NCBI GenBank assembly: GCA_003254925.1
Contig: QANZ01028535.1
Location: 1 to 64,000, forward strand
DNA: 64,000 nucleotides
DNA from: Chamaecrista fasciculata
Lineage: Eukaryota > Streptophyta > Magnoliopsida > Fabales > Fabaceae
Direction of reading: 5' to 3'
Positions 47,726 to 59,781 of this stretch are shown in pieces; position 1 is the stretch's first letter, and each line of letters opens with the position of its first letter. The notes beneath the pieces were generated by a model, which was not told the origin of the DNA, ran no database searches, and saw only the letters and a list, made by a program, of their open reading frames with translations. A program made the position numbers and the translations under genes.

Positions 47726-48284
47726 TTAATATGTTGCTTATAGATCCTATTTCAGTCCACTTCATCTTATTTTGCCACATCATGATCCTAGTTACTATGT
47801 CACGTCATACTTAACGGCTAAATATGGATGGAATTCACCAAGGGACTAACGGTGGAACCTTTTGAGAAGTTATGAGACCAAAATTGCAACAAAAAAAGTT
47901 ATGGGACCAAAATGAAACCTTTGTCATAGTTATGGGACCAAAATTGCAACAAAAAAAGTTATGGGACCAAAATGAAACCTTTGTCATAGTTATGGGACCA
48001 AAAGTGCACTTAAGCCAAAATTAAATTATGTAAATTTTATTTAATGTGGACTATAATTACTAAATGATTCCAAAACAATGTCAAAAGTCAATTGTTTAAT
48101 ATTCTTAATATTACAAAATAAATTAATTGACATGAGAATATTAATAAAAAAAATGTTATATTTCATAATATTATTCATCATTCAGTCATCTATCACTAAT
48201 TCACTATATAGTGTTTGCTATCTTCCATAAAAAAATATTTTTGATTCAATATTAGGCGAGTTCACATCAAAGTGTTAAATTTTT

Positions 48285-48712
48285 TGTCAAAATTCAAATT
48301 TTGTCTCATATCTTTTGCTCAATTCTCAATTTGGTCCCAGATTTTTTTTGTTCTACTTTTGGTCTCATATCTTTGGGTCATATCCCAATTTGGTCCCATA
48401 TCTTTTTCTTTTGTTTCAAATTTGGTCCCATATCTTTGGGTCAATCACATAACTAGTTCTATATCTTTGGGTCAGATGCATAAGTGGTCCTATATCTTTA
48501 TAAAAGATTAATCAACTAACGATTGATCCTTTTGCAAATATATGGGACTAATTTTGCAACTTGACCTAAAGATATTGGACCAAAAATGATATAGGACCAA
48601 ATTGGGACTTTTTGTAAAGATATGAGACCAAAAGTGCAACAAAAAAAGAAACATGACTAAATTGAGAACTAAGCAAAAAATATGGGACCAAATTTGCACT
48701 TGGATAAGATAA
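48285..48712. repeat. Fold-back repeat built of 'ttggtcccatatcttt' units
   Basis: The left half (48285-48505) has tandem blocks of 'tttggtcccatatctttggg'. The right half (48515-48712) has their reverse complement ('atatgggaccaaa'). The centre is only about 10 bases. Confidence 0.75.
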
Positions 48713-49033
48713 TGAGTTTATGACTATTTGAATTTTGAATAATAGTGTTATATTATGTCATATTTGTGTGTACTTTAATTTAATTTTACACTTAAAGTAA
48801 ATGATATATAGGTGTAAATTTTATTCTGCATACTTAGGTAAACTCGGTGAGTTTACGATCAGAGTTTACCCTCCCTCTATGAGTTTACTTAAATTCTCGA
48901 GTTTGACAACCTTGAGTATATGTCAAAAAAAAAAAAAACTTTTGCTCATTTGTCAAATTGATAGAGTAGTAGATCGGTAACTCCAATTTTGAAGACAACC
49001 TTTTATGTATATAAAGTATAATGATAATTATTT
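48713..49033. other. AT-rich spacer
   Basis: Nothing recognised. Confidence 0.4.
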
Positions 49034-49640
49034 TGTTGGTAACACAAAAAAATGGTAAAAACTTTTATCCAAAGTTTTGTAGGGCCTCGACACTCACCTC
49101 ATCTACTAAATAAAGGGAAAAGGAATAGAAAAAATCACGCACTAGAAATTTAACGTGATTTGTTGTCTCAAGACCTACTCCACAGTCCCTCTAGGACAAT
49201 TTCACTATAATTGTAATTTTTGCACAGACAAATTAAAATTACAAATTCTTCTCAATACAATTTTTTACCGGAGAAAACTATAAACCCTATCAACTATAAT
49301 TTTTGAAAGGAAAAATTATAAACAATCTCCCAAACATAACTTTTGCATGGAAAAATTATAAACTCTCCCATAAGGTGAAAACCCCCTCCCCATTTATGGG
49401 ACTTCACCACTCTCTCACAAAATTACATTTTGGTGACGCTCACACACCACAACGCTTATGAAGGAATTATTTCTATTTGTAGACAATTCAGTCAATCTCC
49501 TCAATTTTGCAATTTAATGCATATCCATCACCTCCATCAATTTCCAATCAATTTGATTCCTCAATCAAAAATTAATTAGCAAATCGGTACAACATATCAA
49601 CCTCTTAAATATTTTGATTTTGAATGAAAAAAACCCAACA
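49034..49640. mobile_element. Probable decayed Copia-type solo LTR
   Basis: It starts TGTTGGT and ends ACCCAACA, the same end type as the Copia LTRs at 14557-16442. It contains a 'ttaacgtgatttg' stretch resembling the 'acgtggtt' blocks common in plant Copia LTRs. The flanks (tattt/aattc) do not match, so this may be a fragment. Confidence 0.4.
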
Positions 49641-50892
49641 AATTCATCTTACTAATATGATTAGTTGTACTTATAATTTATTTCTCTAATTCAATAATAT
49701 TTACAAATTACTCTTCTATATTATATTATTGAATTGGAATATTTTGATTGATTGTAAATGTAATGGACTTTTCTATATATGATTTGATAAGGCTTGATAT
49801 TTGTTTTAAAAAAGAAACATATATGTACATATACACCCTTTATATTAGCCATAATAAGTTACCCAATAATAACGTGGTATAGTAACACAATAACGTTTCA
49901 AATTGTTTTATTTTCAAACATATATCGGGTTAAAACTTAAAAATGATTTAATTGTACCAGAAAATAAATAAACAAAAAGAAGACAAAATAGATAAGATTG
50001 CTCATGGAAAACGAAGTAAGAGGAAGATATGATAATATGGTATCGCAAATGGTAAATCCGCTAATGAATATAGTTTGAAACTTTGAATAAGATATTTATA
50101 TTTTTCTTCCAAGAGAAACTATATAAAATTGAAAGTGATAATTTTTTTAATTGAGACCCAATAACTTGAACTTAGAATATATTATATGGGGCTTTTCATG
50201 CAATTGCAACTTGTGTTCCTGTTGCTTAAGTGATAAACGCGAATTTTACAATTAAGGAAAGATATTACGATATCTTAAGACCCGTAGAGCATTATGTCTA
50301 ACTAAAAATAGGCGTATATTATCTTGTTTAATTCATCTTGCACACCCACTGTGGCACTAAAATATCTTGCCTTTTCACCCATAGCTTATTTTTATAATTT
50401 ATCACTTATTTTATCTGAACTTTAACATTATAAAGTGTACGTTAATATTATTATGTTGAAGTTCGGGGGATCTAAAAAAAACAAATTAAAAAGCCATATA
50501 AAATATGCAGAGGCCTTAAGCACCGTTAATTTATCAAAATAAAAGATATATGCATATGCATGATGGAAGCAAAAGCAACAGAAGAATTTCTTTAAAAATA
50601 ATGTAGAGGCAGTCCAATATATATATATATATGCCCTTTCATTCTAGGTTTATGTTATATATATTGTAATAAAGATTCACCTATGCTTGTCACTGATTTG
50701 ATTATAATTTATATGTACCCATTTCCCATTTTTTAAAACTTAAAAATAAACCTCAGCCAAAACAAAAAAAAAAACAGCATAATTGATCAAATGATTTATC
50801 CTGTTTACATTGCACAAAAAAAAAAAAAGGTACTATTTGGTTCTATTTTTATTTGTATGCAATTTAAAATAAATTTTAATTTAATTTTGAAA
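49641..50892. other. AT-rich intergenic
   Basis: No gene. Short poly(A) and TA tracts only (for example near 50618-50632). Confidence 0.4.
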
Positions 50893-51303
50893 ATAGGCAA
50901 AACTTAGATAAAGTTTTTATATCTTTAGTATAAGGTTTTCCAATTAATATTTTTGGTATAAATCAAGGGTATTAACCGTCGAGATCAGTGACTAATCCTT
51001 TTGTCGCGGATCCTCCACTTAAAGGTAAAGAGCTGACCACATAATACCTTTCATTCTTAAATGTGTGATTCGAACCCCCACCACTTGGTTAAGGGACCAA
51101 GTGAGGAACCATTAGGCCACACTCATGTGGTTAATTCCCCATTAATATTTGACACGTGGCAAAATTTGTATACATGACCAATCATGGTAGAGAAAGAATA
51201 TTAAACACACTTTTTTGTATAACCAATCATAGAAGAGAGAGAATATCAACACAACTTGTGATTAGAAGAACCTATAACAAAGATATAAGAAATTTTACCT
51301 AAA
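50893..51303. mobile_element. MITE interrupted by a SINE
   Basis: The left 'taggcaaaactta..tatctttagtataaggtttt' is mirrored by the right 'aacctataacaaagatataagaaattttaccta' with a small extra block on the left. Without the SINE (50953-51140) the element would be about 215 bp, close to the 221-bp MITE at 27501-27721, and inner blocks are shared with it. Confidence 0.55.
50953..51140 (-). mobile_element. tRNA-derived SINE nested in a MITE
   Basis: On the minus strand the head GTGTGGCCTAATGGTTCC (A box) is followed by GGGGGTTCGAATCACA (B box) about 35 bases later. ATTAATATTT flanks both ends (50943-50952, 51141-51150), a 10-bp duplication. 188 bp long. Confidence 0.85.
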
Positions 51304-51584
51304 TTTTTTTTTAAAGAATATATTTTAAACGATAATTTTTTTATATTTTAAAAAAATATTCTTAGGACAAATATTGTCATGCCCTGTATGGTGACAATAT
51401 ATATTCTCAACTGTTTATTACTTCATTATATTTTTCATGTAATTTATTAATTCGTGAACCTTCCCTCCCTGTAATTAATGGAAAACACAATTAATAAATG
51501 ATCATGAATCGTATGGTATGTGGGTAATCATGTCCCGATGAATTCGTTTGGTAGTATGAGTGCACAAGCACCAGGACTAAAATG

Positions 51585-51616
<32 letters not shown>

Positions 51617-51828
51617 TGACATCGTTAAAAAATGACAGTTAAACAAGCAAAGTAAGGTGATATTTTTTTACTTGACAAAAAAGAGATGTACGCACCAAGA
51701 ACGATTAACATAATTGATAAATAGTTAAATTATTTTAGAGAAATTCTAAGATATAAAGTGAGGTATGCATACAATTATAAAGTGGCATAATATCTTTTTC
51801 TTTAAAGTAATTTAATGTTAAAAAAAAG
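51304..51828. other. AT-rich spacer with (TA)n
   Basis: Contains a long (AT)n tract near 51589-51616. No gene. Confidence 0.5.
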
Positions 51829-52256
51829 GGTAAATTACACTTTGGTACCCTGTGATTTGACCCTATTTCACTTTGGTACCCTGTGGTTTGAAACTTGACA
51901 CTTTGGTACCCTGTGGTATTCTCCATTAACACTTTGGTACCCTTTGGAGCTATTTTGTAATTTTAACCATAATAAATTTTACAAAAATTACATATTGACC
52001 CCAAAAAAATTTTAAATTTTTCATTTTAGTCCCTATATAATATGTATCCAGGGACCTATTTGTAATTTTTTGAAAATTTTTTGGGGTCAATATGTAATTT
52101 TTGCAAAATTTGTTATGGTTAAAATTACAAAATAGCTCCAAAGGGTACCAAAGTGTTAATGGAGAATACCACAGGGTACCAAAGTGTCAAGTTTCAAACC
52201 ACAGGGTACCAAAGTGAAATAGGATCAAACCACAGGGTACCAAAGTGTAATTTATC
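51829..52256. repeat. 428-bp near-perfect palindrome, full copy 1
   Basis: Arms 51829-52012 and 52081-52256 are almost exact reverse complements around a short loop. Each arm carries four spaced 'ctttggtaccct' units, then 'ggagctattttgtaatttt' and 'ttgacccc'. It could form a hairpin of about 180 bp. Confidence 0.9.
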
Positions 52257-52871
52257 AAAAAAAAAAAAGATAAATTTTTTAACCAATCATAACTGTATAT
52301 AAAGCACATCATTAATTACATGCATATTTTACCGTGCATCATAGACTACTCATTATTTAAATAGGATATATTAATTTAAATAGAATTATACGTAAGAAAA
52401 AAGATTTTGTTGATAGAGAATTAAAAGTAACTTTAACTTTGATAATCTTTACGATTTAAGAAGAATAATACATTATTGTCACCTCAAAGAAACTATTTAA
52501 TACTTAATTAAAAAATATTTATGGAAATGAATTATCAAAATAGTCTCCATGATTTGATTTATCTACACGATGATAGTTTTTGGTTCAATAATTTTTAAAT
52601 TGGAGCATGTAATTTGCACCATTAACACGTTGAGGGCCCTTATCATAAAAAAATTAGATAAAAATACTAATTTCGTCTTTAAACTTTACACCAACTATCA
52701 TTTTTGTTATCATTTTTTTATTATTGTCAATTTTCTCTTCAATGTTTTATATTTTGGTCAATTTTATCTTTTACTTTTACTTTAGCCAAATATCAACGAT
52801 ATAATCTACGTAAATGATATATAATATAAAATTGACAAAAAATTAAACTCAATCTTAACTCAAATTAAAAA
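52257..52871. other. AT-rich spacer with repeat fragment
   Basis: About 52660-52870 resembles the fold-back repeat of 24885-25178 ('attttggtcaattttatctttt', 'aatctacgtaaatgatatataat'). No gene. Confidence 0.4.
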
Positions 52872-53578
52872 GGCCAAAATGCACAGACACCCCCTGAGTT
52901 TTAGGTTGGATGCACATAACACCCCTGAGTTTTCAATTTGTGCAAATAGGAGTTTTCAATTAGATGCAAATAACATCCTTATGTTAAACTTTTGTTGATT
53001 TAGTGAGGGTATAATAGTAATTTTATAAAAAATTAGACTAAAGTCCTATTTTGGTCCCTCAAATTTGTTCAAAGTTCTATTTTAGTCTTTTAAGTTTTCA
53101 AAAAGTTTCACCGCTAGTCCTCTCTAATTTCCATCCAATTTCTTTGTTAAACAAAAGAAAAAATTGGTTAACATTTCCAAAAATTGTTTCAAATTCTAAT
53201 TTATTCATTTTTTCTTACATTTTGGTCCTATTATAAAAAGAAAGGACCTTAATTCAGAAAAAAAAAATTGGGAAATGTAAACCAATTTTTTCTTTTGTTT
53301 AACAAAAAAATTGGATGGAAATTAGAGAGGACTAGCGGTGAAACTTTTTGAAAACTTAAAAGACTAAAATAGAACTTTGAACAAACTTGAGGAACTAAAA
53401 TAAGACTTTAGTCTAGTTTTTTTATAAAATTACTATTATACCCTCACTAAATCAACAAAAGTTTAACATAAGGGTGTTATTTGCACCTAATTGAAAATTC
53501 TTATTTGCACAAATTGAAAACTCATGGGTATTATGTGCACTCAATCTAAAACTCAAGGGTGTCTTTGTATTTTGGCCA
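52872..53578. repeat. 707-bp palindrome
   Basis: The ends 'ggccaaaatgcacagacaccc' and '..gggtgtctttgtattttggcc' are inverted. The arms run about 320 bases inward through 'agtgagggtataatagtaatt' and 'gctagtcctctctaatttcc', with about 50-60 unpaired central bases. One arm carries a short duplication of the 'ttgcaaataacaccc'-like unit. Confidence 0.88.
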
Positions 53579-56500
53579 ATTAAAAAATATAGTGCAGCGA
53601 TCTGATTGAGTAGCACATTGAGAAAGGTTTAATCCAAGTCAGCAAACAAAAATATTTTGACAAAAGCTCCAAGTGCACGTGTGGGTGACATCAAGAAAGG
53701 GCATATCTATAAATCGATGAACCAATTGTGAGTTGGGAAAATGAATGAAATTAGGTATGCAAACACAGACACAAGTGATCTCATAGTTGTAATGCAGATC
53801 GAACACTAATTGAAACAAACCATTATTATGCTAAGCTTGCTATATCTGACTTCAACTCTTCAACCATTTGACCGTAGCCATCAATGCCGGTGAAAAGTTA
53901 TCAATTAATAATAATATAATCACTCTTCAAATTCTTCTTCATCATAGTTAAGGATCTTTTCTCTCACTCACTCTCTCTTTCTTATTTTTTTCACAAGTAT
54001 CCTAGAGATAATTTTATTCAAAATATTATTTGTTGGACATTAAATGAGAATATCTCTCTCAATAAAGAAAGATTTGAATATATAATATATAAAAAGCCAA
54101 AGCTTGCGTTGTAAACACAACATTGTGCATAATGAATTCATTTATCTTTGTCGAATTCTCATTATAAGTAAACTTATTATTTTATATATATATATATATA
54201 GAAAATAAAATTTCACATGTATGTATACCACAATGGCTGCAATTGATGGCAACTGATATAAATCATCAAACTCCCAAATATTGTTTAATGTTGTTTGACC
54301 GTACCTGTCATTTATGTTCCACAAAACTCCCAAATTAACAAAAAGTGGGGTTTATAAGGGGTAGCTATCAGAATGATCAATATTATGTTGTTTTTCTCTC
54401 TTTTAATTTGGTACCTAATTTTAATTCTTGTGCTAATGATCAGTGTGTTCACTTTTGAAGGTGAAGCGTTAGTCTTGTATTGACCTAATTCACCACAAAT
54501 TAAAGTATCCATTAAAAAAAATCGAAAAAAAAACAGCTTAATTTTTAGTATATGTTATTCATATTAATTTTGATTAATTAACCATAGGCCATCCGTGTTC
54601 CTTAACTATCAACTGAGTAATTACACTAGCTAGCAATTTTACTCTGGCCATCAATTTATTAATGGTAGAAACTTTCTGAGTTTACTAACATCGACATCAA
54701 AAACTTTAAGACACAAAAAAGGGAATATATTAATTAATGCAAACCAAACTCATTGTCTTTCTTCGTACTCCTATAATCTTCCATGTCTTTGGTTGTTTGG
54801 CACTACCGACCAATTGAGCTATTATGCTGTATTTATTTGGACTATAATGAGTTTTTTTTTTAATTGAACCGTGGAAGACTGAAGAAAATGAGAATACTAA
54901 TATTGATAATTACATCTTTAATCTCTTAGTATATGGTCCTAATTAATTATAATTAATAATATAATCAATCACTTATTTAGTCATTGAAATATTAAAAAAT
55001 GTCTCAATTTAATCCATCACAAAAAGATCATACTAAAAAATTTAGAAGATGATTAGAAGGATAGTTTGAGAGTGTAGGGTGGAGTGGGATGAGATGATTT
55101 AGGAGTCTAAATTATTGATTATGAGTTTATTTAGTAAGTGTGGTGGTGTGTTGAGAGACTTCAATGCCCGTTGGATTGTTGGTTTTGCAAATTCCTCAGA
55201 GATTGCTCTGCGCAAGGGGATTTAAGTTTTGGTTAAATTGAGGATATTGAGGAAGGAAGGGAGAGGTTTGAAACTTCTCCTCCATCCTACTCCTTCCTTC
55301 ACAAATTACAAATCTTTTAAATTGGAGTATTTTGAAAGAGAAATTATTTCTCCAAATAAAGGAAAGAGTAGAGGACTAGAGGGAGATTAATCTCCCTTCC
55401 CCCTCTAATCTCTTCCCTACCTCCCTCTTTTAGTTCAAACAAACATTTATGGATCGATTTCGTTGAGATGAAGAGATCTCATTTTGAGTAGGTGGTTTTG
55501 AGCTTTGGGTTTTTTCCTAAGGTTGTGTCGTTTGCTTGAGTTTTTTTTTTTTTTTTGCGTTTTGGTTTTCATATTTGCTTGGTACTTTTAATTTTGAGCT
55601 CCTTTGTACCAAAAAAACATTAATTTGCTATTAATTATAACATTTCTGTTTAATTTTATTGTTTTTTCTTGTATAAGTTGTAAGTTTAATAAAAATAAAT
55701 AAATGAGAAAAAAAAAGTTAACGAAAATAAAAATAACAAGAATACTAAACTTTCTACAACTACGTAAAAATATAATTTTTTTTTGGCCTGATTAAAAATA
55801 TATATATGATTAACTATATATATATATATATGCATCTAAACATTAAGGGGCCTTTAATTTGGTATAAAAAAAATAATTTTTTTTTCTTAAAAATCATATT
55901 CTTAGACATATGATTAAGAATATTATGAATTTTTTTAATAATGTAAAATATTTTACAATATTCTAATAAAAAAATACTGCATTCCTGTATCTGAATCAAT
56001 TTTGATATTCATAAAAACGTTTAATACCTTCTTAAATATATCATTGACTTTTTTAAAAAAATAACAACTTGATATCAATAAAAATAATTTGCACAACTAT
56101 TATAATTTACGTTTTTTAATTTTCTCCAAACGTTTTTTTAATCGTTTATCGAACATAATTCTATCTTTATATCCTTGAAACTGTTTTCTTTTTTATTTGC
56201 GTGCCAGCCCACATCTCAGTTCTCATTAATTATTATTATTATTATTCACTCAAAAATTGATTTAGAAACATTAATAAAAGAATAATCGGTTCTTGCATAT
56301 CCAACTCGATCGATCACCGGCCTTTCAAGTTTCAATCTGGAATTTGTGAGACCATTAATTTTCAAACAAAGTATTATGGCAATTCTTTGACTCAAATATA
56401 ACTTTTTCATCATCTCTAAGCCACTTTTTGACTAAATATTAGTATTTAGTATCAAGGAATGGCTCGAATGAGGATAGGGTTTAACTTATCTTACATAATT

Positions 56501-57072
56501 TATAATTTATAATTTATAATATAATATATGCAGTAGTAGTTAGTACTGTGTGATCCATATATATAGTCAGCTAGTCAAAGTGTCAAACAACCTTTTTTTT
56601 TGTTATTGTTAATTTGTTATTCTTAATATTTCTCTTTTTGAAACACGCAAGCCACACGCTTGGGTAGGCTTACATACCCATCATCCTCTTCACATTCTAC
56701 CACTACATCACTATATATCCATCCATCCATCCATTTCTCTATATAAAGAAAAGTCCAAAGTCATCAATCTTCCAACACAAACATAACTTCAGTTTTATCA
56801 ACTTACTCATGAATGCAATATGCTTGAGTGATTCAATACTTTCTTTCACTGCTTAATTAACTCTATAATTAAAAAGCAAAAGCATATGGTCTTGGAATTT
56901 GATGATTCCGATTTAAGTTTTTATGATGCCGTGTGTTGCCTTATATTATTAGACTTAAATATGAAGCATTTCATTATTTGTCCAAATTACTTAAGGTTAG
57001 GTTTGAGAGTTTAAGGAAATACATAATGGAGTGGCATATTAATAGAATGACATGGAGGAATGAAGTGAAATG
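53579..57072. other. Long AT-rich intergenic stretch
   Basis: No gene. About 55245-55440 has G/A- then C/T-rich tracts ending 'ccctcttttagttcaaacaaac', recalling the right end of the element at 21494-22701 and perhaps a relic of it. TA tracts near 54185 and 55815. Confidence 0.4.
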
Positions 57073-57081
57073 ATTTTGTAA

Positions 57082-57268
57082 TTTTTTTTTCGATTAAACC
57101 ATATTTTCCCTTATCTATCCGTGTAACGGTCTAAGTGAAGAATAATTTCATTTGGACCTCAAAAACAAAACGGTCAGAGCCCCCCAACAATGTTGACTCT
57201 AGGGATCGAACCTGGATCCTCTTTTTAAAGTGTAATTCGTCAAACTGCTACACTAAACACTCGTTGGT
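57082..57268 (-). mobile_element. SINE, family B copy 1 (187 bp)
   Basis: Minus-strand B box CAGGTTCGATCCC and A-box-like TGTAGCAGTTTGACG lie at the head; the tail is an A-run (T-run at 57082-57090). It is flanked by ATTTTGTAA and ATTTTATAA (8/9). It aligns along its length with 60406-60593. Confidence 0.75.
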
Positions 57269-57515
57269 ATTTTATAAATATATTTGTTTAGAAATTTTAA
57301 TGAGAAAATGGGGCATTTTTGTTTTGTTAGTAGGATATAACAAAACGAAGGGAATGAATTGATTAATCTTTTTCTTTTTTCAATATTACTCACATAGACA
57401 CATTACTATAAATAGAAAGGCAAAATTGTAATCTTTTATAATTTAGAAAGGTCAAATTATGTTTTAAAATATCGAGCCACTCCCTATTTAAACTTCAAAC
57501 TTTTTATATTTTTTT

Positions 57516-57915
57516 AGGTAAATTACATTTTGGTACCCTATAGTTTGACCCTATTTCATTTTGGTACCCTGTGGTTTGAAACCTGACATTTTGGTACCCT
57601 GTGGCACTCTCCATTAACACTTTGGTACCTTTTGGAGCTATTTTGTAATTTTAATCATAACAAATTTTGCAAAAATTACATATTAACCCTAAAAAATTTT
57701 CAAAAAATTACAAATAGGTCCTTGGATACATATTATCTAGGGACTAAAATGAAAACTTTAAAAAAAATTTGGGGTCAATATGTAATTTTTGCAAAAATTT
57801 ATTATGGTTAAAATTACCAAATAGCTCCAAAAGGTACCAAAGTGCCAGGTCTCAAATCATAAGTTACTAAAGTGAAATAGAGTCAAACTACAGGATATCA
57901 AAGTGTAATTTACCT
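57516..57915. repeat. Palindrome of the 51829-52256 family, full copy 2
   Basis: Same order of units (aggtaaatta, tttggtaccct repeated four times, ggagctattttgtaatttt, loop with 'ggatacatattat') and its inverse. The right arm has lost one repeat unit. Confidence 0.85.
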
Positions 57916-58253
57916 TAATTATTTTACATAAGCGGATAAGCCTCATATCTCTTTTTGTTTTCTTTTTAGAAAAAATTCATAAAAGTTCAAGTGTTTTAGC
58001 ATCATATTTCTAAGCCATTGGATTTTATCTTTTTGACTTGAGATTATAAAAATTTATTACACAAATCTCAAGACAAAAAAAATAGATCAAATTACTTAAA
58101 ACTATACTGTTCCAACAAGGCAACAATTGAGCTTCTTATAGAATTTTTTTTTTTAACTTAAATAGACGATGCATACTTTTTCTTTCATTGCTTAACTCTC
58201 TAAATACAAGTACTTTCTTTCTCTGCTTTAGCAGGGTAATTCATTATCATTTT

Positions 58254-58730
58254 AGGGTTCGTTTGGTATGTAAAGAGATAAATAAAGTAAAGTGTTTTAC
58301 CATGGAAAAATTATGAGAGAAAGAAAAGTAGTTGAGGGAATGTAAAGTAGGTAAAGATTTAAAGTATTTGGTATAAAAAGATATGAGAGGAAAAGTAAAA
58401 TAAATATAGAAAGAAAATGACAAAAAATGTTCTTCCCACAATCACCACAAGGCCATCGCCGGCGACGGCGGCTCGGTTTCATCAAAGAGGAAGAAGATGG
58501 GATGAGAGTGAGAGGGGTAAATTAAGAATTCTACCATAATTCTCTAAGTAAACTTAGATTACATCAAAAATATGTAAAGAAAAATAGTTTATATAATGTA
58601 AATGCCTTTACATTGTAATCCACTTTACAAAGCCCAAATTGTCATACCAAACACATGAAAGTATTGAAATTTGGGCTCAATTGAATGTAAACAAACCCCT
58701 TTTCCTTCCTACCAAACGTACACTTACCTC
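58254..58730. mobile_element. Candidate TIR element ('gtttggta' ends)
   Basis: The left 'agggttcgtttggtatgtaa' pairs with 'cataccaaacac' near 58647 and again with 'ctaccaaacgtacact' at 58708-58724, so the true right end is unclear. The interior is A/G-rich. No ORF. Confidence 0.45.
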
Positions 58731-58874
58731 TTCATCATTGTTGCTAATGTATTATCAAACTTTTTGAATAAAGCTACCAAAAGTGGAGGGTCGAGGGAAG
58801 TCAAGCTTGCAAGGCATTGTCCTAATTTAACACATTTTTTCTTTATGTGCGGATGATTCTTTTGGATAAACAAA

Positions 58875-59717
58875 GGCTCAATTCGTTTGCGCTTTGATTA
58901 TAATCTGCTCTGATTATAATTGTAATAAGCATGTTCGTTTGCGTTTTTTTCTGATCAAAATTATAATCATAATTTTTTTATAATCAAACACACTTGATTA
59001 TAGTTATACCCCTATATATATACCTATAATTACCTATACTCTAATACAATCAATCACTCATTGCAAGGGCAAAATGATCATTTACCTCAATATTGGGCCA
59101 TTTTGTAAATACTTCTTCTTGACTTGGGCTAAAATGTTATTTTGCCCAAATGATTTAGGATTCAAATTGAAATTTTTCCAATCCTATCCCTTTCATCTCT
59201 TTCTCTCTTTAGACCCTCCCAAACCCACTGCTCGTCGTTCTCACTTCCTACCGGCGCCACCACTATGAGATTCTCTGTTGCTCCAATCGCTTGGGGATCC
59301 ATTCAGTCTCTCTCATCTCTCTCTCTCTGGTCTCTCTCTCCTCGTCACCCACAAACACAAAGGCAAACTGGAAACTGACCAAATCAACCACATTACATCA
59401 ACGGCCACACTGCACAATTTTGGTTACTCAGAAAATAAATACATATATACTATGGAATTCGAATTTTGATTAGCAATCTAATAACATCCTCTTTTGCTTT
59501 CCGATTTCGGTTTCCTGAAAGAAGTGATTTTGATTAACAATTTAATAACGTTCGTTTTTTCTCAAATCCGACAAAATCGTCGGAGAACTTCCGAAGTACT
59601 CCGTCGGTGTTGGTGGCGAGGTCGATCGGCTTGGAGTAAGGTCCGGCGACGAGAACGGAATCGTGTCGGAGAAGAGAAAGAGAGAGACGAGAAAGAGAGA
59701 GGGAGACGAGAGAGACA

Positions 59718-59781
<64 letters not shown>

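Larger units (their letters stand above)
46328..48016. mobile_element. Mutator-like element with about 85-bp inverted ends and 9-bp target duplication
   Basis: The left end (GGCTTAAGTACACTTTTGGT and on, to about 46412) and the right end match as inverted repeats. On the right the terminal unit of about 60 bp is present twice in tandem (47874-47993). Perfect AAAATTAAA flanks (46319-46327 and 48017-48025) give a 9-bp duplication, as for Mutator-like elements. The interior holds a 267-base gap, a nested inverted repeat (47481-47725) and no recognisable transposase. Confidence 0.75.

Noticed and set aside
47154..47729. ORFs of 140-173 codons spanning the second gap
   Set aside because: Mostly N. 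The visible ends lie in inverted-repeat DNA, not in a recognisable gene.
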